A stretch of 64,000 nt of DNA from Aquimarina aquimarini. GTDB lineage: Bacteria; Bacteroidota; Bacteroidia; Flavobacteriales; Flavobacteriaceae. The notes beneath the pieces were generated by a model. That model searched no databases. It saw only the letters and a program-made list of their open reading frames with translations, and was not told the origin of the DNA. Position numbers and translations under genes: made by a program. Location of the stretch: the NCBI RefSeq assembly GCF_900299535.1, contig NZ_OMKE01000039.1, forward strand, positions 124,001 to 188,000, read 5' to 3'. Numbering within the stretch: position 1 is the first letter of the stretch; every line of letters begins with the position of its first letter. Of this stretch, positions 47,124 to 56,419 are shown one piece after another.

Positions 47124-48566
47124 TTATGATAATCGTTCTCTTATTTGTTGTAATGTATCATCAACAACCAATTTACCATCTATAAACACTGTTTGCAAAA
47201 GCCCTTCTTCTTCCTCTGCTTTGGTTACCTGATCTTTATAAACAATCTCACCATTGTGTTCGTATAGTTGAATACGACCTTTTGCAGATTTTTTGGTACC
47301 GTCATCGGTAATAGGATCTTTAAAAATTTCTCTTCCTTCTCCATTCACTTCTACATATGTTGCTTTCATAGCAAACCCAAAAGTATCTCTAGTGTTATAT
47401 TGATATGTAAAACTACCGATTCCTAAAACTACATTGGTAGAGGCAAATCCTTTTTGTTTTAGACGTTCACATATTTGTGTAGCTCTCTCCAGTGTAATAC
47501 TATCACCATAAATAGCTCCTATCTTAGGATCAAGCACTTTATAGCCTTGTTCGTTTATGGTTCCTCCAAACTCATCCCATAGCAATTCTATTACACCTTT
47601 GGCTACGACAGGGTTTTCATGCTCACATCCACAGATTATATCTACTGGATCTCCAGAATCTGGTCTTATTACTAGTTTACCATCACGTTCTAGTATTTCT
47701 TGTTTTAATTGTGGCAAGTACTCTGTAAGTACTTTCCATAAATCCCAGGTATCAGATACTACAGACAGGATTCCTGTAGGATACGTATCTAGTAGCCTTT
47801 TGAATGTACCTATCTCATCATCTTTACTACCTGCACACATAACACTATGCTCTGTTGCATTCACACTACCTATCACAAGTTCTTTGGTTACATCAGCATT
47901 ATAAAAAACCTCATATGCTTTGGCTACTGGAAGGGTATCACTCCCAGAAAACGATAATGCATGTCCCATTCCACTTAGTAATGACGATTCTGTACCAGAC
48001 ATTCCTCTCATGGAGAAATCATGACCCTGCCAGGTTACAAATTCCTGATTTGCCTGATCCGTTTCTTTTGCATATTGATTTAGTATTTTTTTGTATTGTT
48101 TTGCAATGGTTGCAGAAGTGCAGGGTTGCCAGATAATACAAGATAATAATGTCTCTAGGTAGTTTGTCAACCAAAAAAACTCTGGTTTGGTATTGACCAT
48201 TGTAAACATAGGTACTCGTATGGGTACTTCTGTGCCTTCTGGTATTGCTTTTATTTCTATAGGTAAATATCCCAAGTCATGCAATGCTGCTATGTGAGCT
48301 ATATCATAATCAACTCCTAGGTAATGGTCTACATATTTTTTGTATTCTGCTGTTACTTTTACTTTGGGTTGTTCAAAAAACTCTTGATTAAATCGTTTGA
48401 TCAAATATTCCTTGACAAAATATTGTAATCCAAAAAATACTACTTTATCAACTCCTTCTACTCTACTCTTACGTGGTGTCCAATTAGAATATACCAAAGT
48501 AGTTCCTTGTGGATATTGTTCTTTGTGACCTAATTTATAACCGTCTGTTAATAGTAATGGATTCAT
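47124..48566 (-). CDS. nadV: Nicotinamide phosphoribosyltransferase (NAMPT/NadV type)
   Basis: 480 aa, the size of NAMPT. MNPLLLTDGYKLGHKEQYPQ, then SNWTPRKSR at the N-terminus and VSDTWDLWKV, RPDSGDPVD in the barrel, match the nicotinamide-specific NAMPT branch. It makes NMN from nicotinamide and PRPP. It is a single gene, but its promoter carries a perfect NrtR-type operator (48579-48599), linking it to the ADP-ribose operon 4 kb away. Confidence 0.9.
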   Translation of the reverse strand: MNPLLLTDGYKLGHKEQYPQGTTLVYSNWTPRKSRVEGVDKVVFFGLQYFVKEYLIKRFNQEFFEQPKVKVTAEYKKYVDHYLGVDYDIAHIAALHDLGYLPIEIKAIPEGTEVPIRVPMFTMVNTKPEFFWLTNYLETLLSCIIWQPCTSATIAKQYKKILNQYAKETDQANQEFVTWQGHDFSMRGMSGTESSLLSGMGHALSFSGSDTLPVAKAYEVFYNADVTKELVIGSVNATEHSVMCAGSKDDEIGTFKRLLDTYPTGILSVVSDTWDLWKVLTEYLPQLKQEILERDGKLVIRPDSGDPVDIICGCEHENPVVAKGVIELLWDEFGGTINEQGYKVLDPKIGAIYGDSITLERATQICERLKQKGFASTNVVLGIGSFTYQYNTRDTFGFAMKATYVEVNGEGREIFKDPITDDGTKKSAKGRIQLYEHNGEIVYKDQVTKAEEEEGLLQTVFIDGKLVVDDTLQQIRERLS

Positions 48567-48578
48567 ACTTAAATTTAT

Positions 48579-48599
48579 TTTGCGTTAATCATACGCAAA
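48579..48599. promoter_or_regulatory. NrtR-type operator upstream of nadV
   Basis: TTTGCGT-TAATCAT-ACGCAAA, perfect 7-bp arms around 7 nt. The core GCGT-N7-ACGC is found with the same spacing at the nrtR start (58868-58882) and, in two imperfect copies, at the PRPP-synthetase-like gene (57700-57714 and 57752-57766). Confidence 0.78.
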
Positions 48600-48626
48600 T
48601 ATATATTATTTTTTCGAGTAGTCAAA
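48596..48626 (-). promoter_or_regulatory. Bacteroidota-type promoter of nadV
   Basis: On the minus strand: -33 TTTG (plus coordinates 48623-48626), 19-bp spacer, then -7 TATATTTG (48596-48603), exact matches to the Bacteroidota sigma consensus. The -7 element overlaps the NrtR operator, so binding should block it. Confidence 0.72.
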
Positions 48627-48765
48627 ATAAATAAGTTTAATTTATAAATTTTTGAATAAAAATAAAGGCTCATTATTTTAGAGCAAAATACTTGTAATTT
48701 TATTTAAAAAAAAATAATTTTGACAGCATACAAAACTCAACTTAGGCCTATAAAAACAAAATCAT

Positions 48766-50463
48766 ATGATACGGCTACTTCTTTTTTTATCTACTTTTTT
48801 TATTGTCTTTAATTTTTATGGGCAACGACAGAAAAAAATAGATAAAATAATTGTCAAAGGGCGTATATATCAAAATGCGTATGTTTATAAACAAGATCCT
48901 ATTGCTCCAAGATCATTTATTGATCCTTTAACCCCTTCAAAAATTACAAATTTTCATAGGAACTCCCAGTATCGTGTTCTTTCCTATAAAAAAAGGACAA
49001 TTAAGAATAAAAAAAGTGGTTCTTCTTCTACGTATGTTATTGAGTTCAGTTTCTTGCCTGAGAATGACCTAAGTTATTTCTTTGAACGTTTTTCGAATAA
49101 AGCATATTACGAAACAAAAGCTACTGGATTACTACCTTTTTTTAAAAAAGAAGGACAATTTGTTTTTGAAAATTTTGAAACATCTGCTTGGACTGGAGAG
49201 GTTCAAAATGGGAAATTACATGGTAAAGGTGTTGGAATGATCAATTATGATAACAACCCTATATTTTTTGAAGGTGTATATGACCAAGGAATTCCTGTAG
49301 GAGAGGTATTTGTACAATTTGTTCACATTAAAACAAATTACAATCGTACTGGTTTTAGTTTAAGAAAAAATATTGATAAATATAAGGTAGTAGTAGATAA
49401 GGATGGAAATTTTAAACTGGAAGTCCTTCAAAAAGATATTAAAAGAAATACTCCTATAGTTACTAAAGTAGATGGGCAAATCAATTCTTCTGGAATTGTA
49501 AAATTAAACTCCCATAAAAAGTCTGAACAGTTTTATCACGATAAAGCGATGACACTAGTAAGAGAAAAAAAGCTTGATGAATTAAAAAAATTAGCTGAAA
49601 AAACTCATTCATATGGTTTTCCTGAATCGTATTATCTAGAAGGAATATATTATTTGCATTCTGATGAGTTTTTAGCCAACTCTTCTGCAGAAAAACAATT
49701 TAAGCTTGCTTTGGAAAAGAATGTACATCTGGCAAAATTCCAATTAGCAAATTTATATCTTAACAATGATAATTTGGATAAGGCTGAACGCTATTTTGAT
49801 CTATTTTTTGGAGAGACCAAAAAAAATGAAAATACCTATTATTTTTCTTATGGAAAATATTGGGAGAAAAGAGGAACTAAGCCTGAATATATGACCAAAG
49901 CGGCTGAGAATTATTACAAAGCCTACCAAATAAGTGGTAGTTTGGATGCTCTTTTTATGGCTGCAGCTTCTATCGTAAAAAGTGATGCTCCTGATAAAAT
50001 GAAAAAGACTTTAGAGTCGACAAATGAATTGGTAAACAAAGGATACAAGATGGCTACTAATATTGATCATCTGTATTCGCATATTGATGTATCCTCAACC
50101 GATCTTATGTATCTTCAATGGAATACCCAACGAAGAAAGAACCTGGGAACAGTTTATGAAGGTGATGAATTATGTTTCAGAGGTGGTTTTACTGTAGTTG
50201 GCAAAAATGGATTATACAACTTTAATAGTACTGCAGTAATTGAAGCAATCAACCCTAATAATAAAAAGGTAAAGATTAGAATTAAGGAAAATATGACCAC
50301 TTCTAGTGGATATAAGTATGATTTGTTAATGGCTATGGGTTCAAACCCTATGAGTGAAAATACCAGTGTAAATGGATATGGTGCTACAGTGTATCATTCT
50401 TATAATTTTAGTCCGTATGTTTGGATTTCATTAGATACCCCAAAATGGTTTACATGTAAGTAA
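48766..50463 (+). CDS. Secreted protein with MORN-like and TPR-like segments
   Basis: 565 aa. Signal peptide ends near FYGQ. Around residues 145-180, TGEVQNGKLHGKGVGMINYD reads as MORN repeats; later (about 255-395) TPR-like helices occur (YYLEGIYYLHSDEFLANSS). No family assigned. It is divergent from nadV and its gap includes the NrtR operator, so it may respond to it, but it is not otherwise linked. Confidence 0.65.
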   Translation: MIRLLLFLSTFFIVFNFYGQRQKKIDKIIVKGRIYQNAYVYKQDPIAPRSFIDPLTPSKITNFHRNSQYRVLSYKKRTIKNKKSGSSSTYVIEFSFLPENDLSYFFERFSNKAYYETKATGLLPFFKKEGQFVFENFETSAWTGEVQNGKLHGKGVGMINYDNNPIFFEGVYDQGIPVGEVFVQFVHIKTNYNRTGFSLRKNIDKYKVVVDKDGNFKLEVLQKDIKRNTPIVTKVDGQINSSGIVKLNSHKKSEQFYHDKAMTLVREKKLDELKKLAEKTHSYGFPESYYLEGIYYLHSDEFLANSSAEKQFKLALEKNVHLAKFQLANLYLNNDNLDKAERYFDLFFGETKKNENTYYFSYGKYWEKRGTKPEYMTKAAENYYKAYQISGSLDALFMAAASIVKSDAPDKMKKTLESTNELVNKGYKMATNIDHLYSHIDVSSTDLMYLQWNTQRRKNLGTVYEGDELCFRGGFTVVGKNGLYNFNSTAVIEAINPNNKKVKIRIKENMTTSSGYKYDLLMAMGSNPMSENTSVNGYGATVYHSYNFSPYVWISLDTPKWFTCK

Positions 50464-50553
50464 ATATCTATTTATACAGATCTGTTTATTGGTTGTAGCT
50501 CATATTTGTTGACTACCTACAAAGCGGTTGTTTCACTTTTATAGCTAGGTTTG

Positions 50554-51612
50554 TTATTCATCATCTTCAGGATAGAGTGTTTTTACATATGCCTCAAAAA
50601 CTTCTTGAAATGTATCTACATTAGTCTTTTCTTCTTTGATCTTTTTACTGTCTTTGAATATTTGATAATAGCCTTCTTTTTTATCATTCAAAAAACGAAT
50701 TCCGTTTTTAATTGTACCATCGTTGTTTGTAACAAAGTACCCCATTATTTTTGAAGAATGATCGTAAGTTCTTTCTTCTATAAAATCTTTCCCAGAAATT
50801 AAAGAGTTTTTAAACTGTTCAAAGATCCCCCATTGTTTTTTTGTAGACTGTACATCTATTTGATTAAAAATCCTTAACATCAATTCTGATTTACTATACA
50901 CTTCTTCTGATGTATCAAAATTTTGATATGCTATTCCTTTTACAATTCCTTCTTCTTCATACATTCTTATATCACTATCTACGGGAAAAACAGATTGGTC
51001 TTTATTAACACTTTGTACTCTGGTTAGTATGACATCATTATTCAATAATTCTGCTACTACATTTTGGTTTTTTTGAAAAACTCGAATGCTCTGGTCTTTT
51101 TCTCTAAACGACTTGATAGTAATAGCATCATTTTCTTTCTTAAAATGTATTCTATTATAATAATGTACCGCAAAAATATCGACATAAACCCCAATAACGA
51201 TTCCTTTTTCATACTCTTCTGTTACAATTCTGTCTTTTGCCTTGTATAGCTTTACCCCTGTATAAATTTCATCATTTTTATAAGTAGTTTTTACATTTAA
51301 TTCTGATTCCATTCCTCCATCAAACATATGCATCACATCTAATGAGTATGTATATTTCTTTATTCCTTTTTCATAATAATCTACTGTAAAAAACTCGTCT
51401 TCTCCTTGCTTAAAATACCCTTTGTATGGTTTCTCTTCTTTATAAGTTCCTTCATAAAAATCCTGAGGATTTTCTAAGATTACATAAGAGCTATCTCTTT
51501 TAATTTGTTCCTTTTCTTGTGCTTCCATATAATTATATTGAAAAATAACCAGAACTATTACCAGAGTTTTATAAAAAATGCTAGGGGATATTTCTTTTGT
51601 ATATAAACTCAT
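50554..51612 (-). CDS. Secreted protein of unknown function
   Basis: 352 aa. Signal-like N-terminus (YKTLVIVLVIFQYNYMEAQ). Rich in YEKG/FKQGE-type turns (YKGYFKQGEDEF, YEKGIKKYTYS), resembling MORN/YwqK-like repeats, but no firm family. Lies 190 bp downstream of the phosphatase gene, so probably a separate transcript. A C-run motif sits 50 bp upstream (51664). Confidence 0.6.
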   Translation of the reverse strand: MSLYTKEISPSIFYKTLVIVLVIFQYNYMEAQEKEQIKRDSSYVILENPQDFYEGTYKEEKPYKGYFKQGEDEFFTVDYYEKGIKKYTYSLDVMHMFDGGMESELNVKTTYKNDEIYTGVKLYKAKDRIVTEEYEKGIVIGVYVDIFAVHYYNRIHFKKENDAITIKSFREKDQSIRVFQKNQNVVAELLNNDVILTRVQSVNKDQSVFPVDSDIRMYEEEGIVKGIAYQNFDTSEEVYSKSELMLRIFNQIDVQSTKKQWGIFEQFKNSLISGKDFIEERTYDHSSKIMGYFVTNNDGTIKNGIRFLNDKKEGYYQIFKDSKKIKEEKTNVDTFQEVFEAYVKTLYPEDDE

Positions 51613-51802
51613 AATTCTTGATTTTTTAAAAAGACTAAGGTAGAATCATTCATGTGCTTTATACCCCCTGTTTTCAGTTAAAATATAATTTTTTAAAACA
51701 CTATTTTTGGGTATTAATTACATGTTGAGGAATCATAAAGATATAGTAAAAAAGTGTGTTGTTCTTTTTTTAAGGATCGATTTTTGTCCTGTAATAGTAA
51801 GT

Positions 51803-52543
51803 CTAATTCCTTCCTTTTTCTGTTGGGTATAATGAGGGTAGCGGATCACTTTGCCAAAAATCTTTGGTGTCTATATCTAGTATTGTAAGTTTACCAGTAA
51901 AAGCGGTACCTGTATCAATGTTCCATAAGTTGTATGCTTTTATTGGGGTATCTCTATCATGGTGTATAGTAGGTGTATGACCTATATATATTTCTTTATA
52001 ATGATTTAGTCTTTTGGGTTTGGTTAGAATATCTTCTAGAGTATGCTTGTCTACTTTATCTGCCAATAATGCCGATTCCCACAATGTTCTATCCCAATAG
52101 TAATTAGATTCATACTCCTCACGCCCTACTCCATGCATTGAAGTAAATCCTGCATGTAGAAACAATCTGTTATCCTGATCTATATAATAGTTTTGTAGGG
52201 TATTAAAAAAGGGTTTATGAGTATATGTATATAGGGATTGATACCCTGATTGGATATAACTGTTTATAGTTTCTTTTCCCCCATGAGCCATCCATATAGG
52301 GTCTGTTACTCCTGTTTCTAACCACGATCCACACCAAAAATCATGATTTCCTCTTATAAAAATACAGGTATTTGATTGCGATAGCTCGATTAATTTTTCG
52401 ATTGTTTCTACTGCTTCACTCCACCCATCTACATAGTCTCCCAAAAAGATCAATGTATCATTGGGGGTTACATCTGCCCTATCTAGCACTTGAAGTAATG
52501 CTTTACATCCGCCATGTATATCCCCTATTACTAGCGTTCTCAT
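51803..52543 (-). CDS. PPP-family metallophosphatase (ApaH/Ser-Thr phosphatase-like)
   Basis: 246 aa. Metal motifs GDIHGG (7-12), GDYVDG (about 35-40) and RGNHDFW (about 64-70) define the PPP phosphoesterase fold. The substrate could be a dinucleotide, a phosphoprotein or an ADP-ribose phosphate; the last fits because the preceding gene is KptA, which yields ADP-ribose cyclic phosphate. It is the last gene of the ADP-ribose operon, starting 21 bp after kptA. Confidence 0.8.
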   Translation of the reverse strand: MRTLVIGDIHGGCKALLQVLDRADVTPNDTLIFLGDYVDGWSEAVETIEKLIELSQSNTCIFIRGNHDFWCGSWLETGVTDPIWMAHGGKETINSYIQSGYQSLYTYTHKPFFNTLQNYYIDQDNRLFLHAGFTSMHGVGREEYESNYYWDRTLWESALLADKVDKHTLEDILTKPKRLNHYKEIYIGHTPTIHHDRDTPIKAYNLWNIDTGTAFTGKLTILDIDTKDFWQSDPLPSLYPTEKGRN

Positions 52544-52564
52544 ACTACAATCACTTTACATTTT

Positions 52565-53107
52565 TTATTTAAAATGAATGTACTCAGGAAGTACGGTATC
52601 GGTTAACCAAACACCGTTTTCTGATTGAAAAAACTCAATTCCCTGAGCATACATTTCTCCTGACCTAATAGTTAATATAATAGGTTTTCCTCTTCTTGAA
52701 CCTACTTTTGTAGCTGTTTCTAGTTCCTCACTAAGGTGTACATGATGTCTATTCATTTTGAGTAATCCCTGCTGCTTGATTGCAGGCATAAATTTTGCTA
52801 CAGTACCATGATATAAATATCCTGGTGGTTTTATGGGTTTATATTCTAAATCAACGGTTATAGAATGTCCTTGATTTGCTCTTATTTTTGATTGATCGTC
52901 ATTAAAAGCAAAACGTTTTTTATCGTTGGTATCAACAATTTCTTGTAATATATCTCTATCTAGTTGTGGCTGGTGTTTTTTTACTTTTATTAGTAATTCA
53001 TCTACATTAGCCCAACCGTTTTGATCTAGTTGTAATCCTATTTTATCGGGATTATGCCTAAGAATAAGGCTTAAAAATTTACTTATTTGTTTATGGTTTG
53101 GTTTCAT
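52565..53107 (-). CDS. kptA: RNA 2'-phosphotransferase (KptA/Tpt1)
   Basis: 180 aa. ISKFLSLILRHNPDKIGLQ and YLYHGTVAKFMPAIKQQGL, then HHVHLSEE, are KptA signatures. It moves a 2'-phosphate from RNA to NAD+, releasing nicotinamide and ADP-ribose 1''-2'' cyclic phosphate. It overlaps the preceding 2OG-oxygenase gene by 17 bp, so it belongs to the same operon. Confidence 0.92.
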   Translation of the reverse strand: MKPNHKQISKFLSLILRHNPDKIGLQLDQNGWANVDELLIKVKKHQPQLDRDILQEIVDTNDKKRFAFNDDQSKIRANQGHSITVDLEYKPIKPPGYLYHGTVAKFMPAIKQQGLLKMNRHHVHLSEELETATKVGSRRGKPIILTIRSGEMYAQGIEFFQSENGVWLTDTVLPEYIHFK

Positions 53108-53654
53108 TTTTTAATTTTTTATACATAATATCGCTTCGCAATACGTATTTAACCCCATCCTGTATAGGAGTACTTTCATGTTTTTGTTCGTGGATAAAAC
53201 ATAATGCTTTTCCTTGAACTGGGTGAATGGTAAGGTCATCAAATTTTGTTTTACCTCCTGTAAAGTTATCGTTCAAATAAACGAGAAAAGTGATTCTACT
53301 CTCTTCTTCTTCATTTCTTTTAAAACGACCATCTATATGTCTTTTAAATTTTTGCCCAGTATCGTATTTATAAAACCTGAACCTTTCGTTTAATCCACCT
53401 ATTCTCATATTTCCTACCCGTGTGGGAATAAATGAAGCTAATTTTAACCAAATCTTATCCCTAAAATTACTATCCTCATAAATCAAACGTTCATTATTCC
53501 TAACGTTTTTCATTATTTTGGCTCCTGTTGCTAGGCTAACGTCTGCTTCATCATACCCTTTATGCTCGCTAAATAAAATGAGGTCTTCGCACTCTTTTAT
53601 AGAAAGAAAATTATCTATAGTCCATATTTTATCAGTTATTTTATGAAGTTTCAT
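53091..53654 (-). CDS. 2-oxoglutarate/Fe(II) oxygenase (prolyl 4-hydroxylase-like)
   Basis: 187 aa double-stranded beta-helix enzyme. The iron triad reads HIDGRF (HxD) and a histidine in HEQKHEST, with the 2OG-binding arginine in YVLRSDIMY. Prolyl-hydroxylase-type members occur near ADP-ribose and RNA-repair genes. Overlaps kptA by 17 bp and lies 11 bp after the macro-domain gene. Substrate unknown. Confidence 0.82.
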   Translation of the reverse strand: MKLHKITDKIWTIDNFLSIKECEDLILFSEHKGYDEADVSLATGAKIMKNVRNNERLIYEDSNFRDKIWLKLASFIPTRVGNMRIGGLNERFRFYKYDTGQKFKRHIDGRFKRNEEEESRITFLVYLNDNFTGGKTKFDDLTIHPVQGKALCFIHEQKHESTPIQDGVKYVLRSDIMYKKLKNETKP

Positions 53655-53665
53655 AGTTTACTATT

Positions 53666-54178
53666 TTATTCTGATATTAATGTTGTGTACTGCTCAAAGT
53701 TTTCTTGATCAAAACATACAAAGATTACTTCTTTTATTATTTTTTGTTGTTTGTATTCTTTAATAGTTTTTATTGCAATTTGTGCAGCTAATTCTTTTGG
53801 AAACCTATAAATACCTGTACTTATCCCTGGAAAAGCTATAGTACTTATTTTATTGTCTAATGCAAGATTCATTGTGTTTTTATAACAATCTGCCAATAAC
53901 ATTTCTTTTTCCTTTCCTCCTTGATTCCACACAGGTCCTACTGTATGAATCACATATTTTGCGGGTAGATTACCAGCTGTAGTTATTACCGCTTCTCCTA
54001 CTTTACATTTCCCTTGTTTTGCTCTGATAGCTTGACATGCTTTTAGGATTTCCTCTCCTCCTTTACGGTGGATGGCACCATCTACCCCTCCACCCCCTAA
54101 AAGAGAAGAATTTGCCGCATTTACAATAGCCTCAGTGTCTATTATTGTTATATCTGATTGAATTACTGAAATTTTCAT
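53666..54178 (-). CDS. Macro domain ADP-ribose hydrolase (MacroD/YmdB type)
   Basis: 170 aa, a single macro domain. [19 protein letters not shown] (about 20-38) and [10 protein letters not shown] are the ADP-ribose loops; this is the MacroD/YmdB type, which removes mono-ADP-ribose or deacetylates O-acetyl-ADP-ribose. In the operon, it directly follows the decayed second macro gene (54182-54386). Confidence 0.92.
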   Translation of the reverse strand: MKISVIQSDITIIDTEAIVNAANSSLLGGGGVDGAIHRKGGEEILKACQAIRAKQGKCKVGEAVITTAGNLPAKYVIHTVGPVWNQGGKEKEMLLADCYKNTMNLALDNKISTIAFPGISTGIYRFPKELAAQIAIKTIKEYKQQKIIKEVIFVCFDQENFEQYTTLISE

Positions 54179-54181
54179 GTT

Positions 54182-54386
54182 CTATTCAAAATCATACCCA
54201 TATACCTATATATTATTGTTTAGCAATGCTTCTACTATTATGGATTCTATTTTTTCCCACTTTCCACCCGCTAATCCACAACTTATTCTAGGCATATGTA
54301 TATTTGCTTCTAATTTTTATGCTTCAACAGCAATTTACTCCTTTAACGTTTGGAGCTGTAGCATCTCCTTTTATGTAATGTGTCAT
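54182..54386 (-). pseudogene. Decayed TARG1-like macro domain gene
   Basis: On the minus strand from the ATG at 54386: MTHYIKGDATAPNVKGVN, the usual start of TARG1/OARD1-type macro proteins, then a stop. A shifted frame continues as EA-stop-KLEANIHMPRISCGLAGGKW, EKIESIIVEALL, then a TAG, VYGYDFE and the final stop. That is the C-terminal end of the same family. The middle (about 90 codons) is deleted and two in-frame stops remain. The remnant starts 2 bp after the DUF4291 stop and ends 3 bp before the macro gene, so it was once an intact operon member. Confidence 0.82.
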
Positions 54387-54388
54387 AT

Positions 54389-55024
54389 TCATTTTAACAT
54401 TAGGTATGTATTTAATTTTTCATCCTCAAAAACCAATGGTTTTTCTTTAGGAATCATGAGTTTATCAATATTTTGAGATTTCACTAATTGATATTGCTCG
54501 TTAACAAATGCTGAGATATCTTCGATTTCTATAATATCTTCTTGTGCAAATGATTTTATAAACTCTTTTCTCAACCCTATTTGTATGGCTCTTCGTTCTA
54601 GTTTAGCTCCGTATGGATCATGGTCTGGGTCCCACTGCAATCGTATATTTGATTGTTGTATATCTTCTTGCCATGATTCATAGGATGTATACAATTCTGG
54701 TTTGAAAGAAGAATATACTGCATTTTTCAGGTATTTTTCAAAAACCTTTTTTTTGAGGTGTATTGCCAAGACTACTTCTTGTCCTTCTTTGGTTCCCCAA
54801 CCATTACGATACATCATCCATAAAAAATTTGGCTTGATCCATGTCATTCGTTCCAGACTGAATGCTCCTCCGAAATACTGATTCTTTACTGCAAAATTTC
54901 CTATTTCAGGTCGATACGACTGGTACACTACAATTTTATCATCATTATATTGTCCCATAATATGATATCCTTGTTGTGGCCACTTTTTTTGTTGTTCTGT
55001 ATATTTTTCTAATTCTAATTTCAT
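54389..55024 (-). CDS. DUF4291 protein
   Basis: 211 aa. YNDDKIVVYQSYRPEIGNFA, then MTWIKPNFLWMMYRNGWGTK, and RRAIQIGLR are typical of DUF4291, a family without known activity. Its ATG overlaps the TIGR02452 stop (TAATG), so it is coupled in the ADP-ribose operon. Expected to act on ADP-ribose or NAD derivatives only by context. Confidence 0.82.
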   Translation of the reverse strand: MKLELEKYTEQQKKWPQQGYHIMGQYNDDKIVVYQSYRPEIGNFAVKNQYFGGAFSLERMTWIKPNFLWMMYRNGWGTKEGQEVVLAIHLKKKVFEKYLKNAVYSSFKPELYTSYESWQEDIQQSNIRLQWDPDHDPYGAKLERRAIQIGLRKEFIKSFAQEDIIEIEDISAFVNEQYQLVKSQNIDKLMIPKEKPLVFEDEKLNTYLMLK

Positions 55025-55848
55025 TACTCAAATTCATTTTGAAAAGCTTCTAAAAACTTTTTATTCTTAGCATAAATTGCAAAAACTACTTTTTTGAATA
55101 CTCCTTTATATTTATTTTTCAACAATTCTGAAAATAATCTGGCTATCATTTTTGGTTCGTTTTGAAATACGCCACACCCCCAAGCTCCCAAAATGAGGGT
55201 ATCGTGTTTATATAGTGTTGATAATGCTAAAAGTTTATCTATTCGTATCCTCATAATTTCTTCTATTGCCGATATTTTATGAGATTCAAAACGTTTTACT
55301 ACCCCTGTATTTACTGCGGCAGATGTTATTATAGAACTCTGCAATGGTGTCTCTAGTAATTGACCATTATCTTTTCTAAAAACAGGTACCTTGGGGCTAT
55401 AAATCATTCCATCTGTATAGATACAGGATTTCATTCCTCTATGTAGTTCATAAAACTCTATTGCCGAAATCTGACAGGGATATAAGCCTGAAGATCTTGC
55501 TATACTTTCTTCTTGTGCTTGTGCGCCATTAAAAAAACCACCTCCTGGATTTTTTGCCGAAGCAAAATTTAAACACATCGGGTTATTATATCCTTCTTTT
55601 ATAAGCCTTTGAACACTCTGAATAGTTGTCTCTTCAACAACTTCAAATGATGTGTCATGGTTGTTAGGCATTTCTAGATCATTTACTATAGTATCTAATT
55701 CTTGAGAAGAATAATATTTGGTTCCTTGAACGGCTTCTTCTTGTATTTTGGCAATAGAAACTTTGATACTTTTGTCAAATATATAGAACCCTTGCTCTGT
55801 AATTTTAAGGGTTTCTTTTGCTGTTATTTTTCGTAATGTTTTTTGCAT
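55024..55848 (-). CDS. TIGR02452 / microbial PARG-like protein
   Basis: 274 aa. VQRLIKEGYNNPMCLNFASAKNPGGGFFNGAQAQEESI holds the GGG-x6-QEE poly(ADP-ribose) glycohydrolase signature, with the tandem glutamates in AQEESIARSS. LILGAWGCGVFQNEP is the second conserved block. The family is a bacterial macro-fold PARG relative that cleaves ADP-ribose links. 22 bp after NADAR and coupled to DUF4291. Confidence 0.88.
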   Translation of the reverse strand: MQKTLRKITAKETLKITEQGFYIFDKSIKVSIAKIQEEAVQGTKYYSSQELDTIVNDLEMPNNHDTSFEVVEETTIQSVQRLIKEGYNNPMCLNFASAKNPGGGFFNGAQAQEESIARSSGLYPCQISAIEFYELHRGMKSCIYTDGMIYSPKVPVFRKDNGQLLETPLQSSIITSAAVNTGVVKRFESHKISAIEEIMRIRIDKLLALSTLYKHDTLILGAWGCGVFQNEPKMIARLFSELLKNKYKGVFKKVVFAIYAKNKKFLEAFQNEFE

Positions 55849-55870
55849 TTTTTAATTTCTTTTATAGTCC

Positions 55871-56419
55871 TCATGGACTTAATTCATCTCTGACTTCCAT
55901 TAGAACAAACCCTAATAGATTTTGTCCTCTCCACAGGTTAGGGTTTTGTGCTTTTTCATTGCTTTGCCCCATACCAATCCCCCAAATTCTATCTCTTGGA
56001 CTGGCTTCTACCAATACTTGCTTTTTTGTACTCAACAAAAATTCTTTTAGATCTTTATGTTGAGAAAACTTATATAGGTTTCCTTCTTTTACTATTTGAT
56101 ATTTATGTTGGTTCCAAACTTCTGGGTCAAAATTCTTTACTTTTCTTCCTAGCTGTTTGGCTTCCATAGGGTCATTACATGCTATTATTTGTTTTTGTAT
56201 ATCGGTATCTCCAAATAGTTTTGCTTTTCCTGCCATCATCCAATGTTCAGCTGTTTTATAAGTTTCTTGATCTACTATAAAGGCAGATTTCCACCATTGG
56301 CTGAAACAGCTTTTTCCTATACTGCCATCTTTATTGGGTGTATGCCCCCAGAAAAATAGGTATTTGATACTTTTTCCTTTATTGAATTGTTCTTGTATTC
56401 CTTGTAATGTGTATTTCAT
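55871..56419 (-). CDS. NADAR-family protein (YbiA/DUF1768)
   Basis: 182 aa. FFWGHTPNKDGSIGKSCFSQWW and YKTAEHWMMAGKAKLFGD, then NLWRGQNLLGFVLMEVRD, are the NADAR signatures. The superfamily removes ADP-ribose from guanine bases or cleaves N-glycosidic bonds of riboflavin intermediates. The operon context favours ADP-ribose. It overlaps the deoxyribosyltransferase-like gene by 4 bp. Confidence 0.9.
   Translation of the reverse strand: MKYTLQGIQEQFNKGKSIKYLFFWGHTPNKDGSIGKSCFSQWWKSAFIVDQETYKTAEHWMMAGKAKLFGDTDIQKQIIACNDPMEAKQLGRKVKNFDPEVWNQHKYQIVKEGNLYKFSQHKDLKEFLLSTKKQVLVEASPRDRIWGIGMGQSNEKAQNPNLWRGQNLLGFVLMEVRDELSP

Noticed and set aside
51772-51790. Terminator after the phosphatase gene
   Set aside because: Only AGGA/TCCT pairing; too weak to support.
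54177-54476. 99-aa plus-strand frame
   Set aside because: Antisense shadow of the decayed macro gene and the end of DUF4291.
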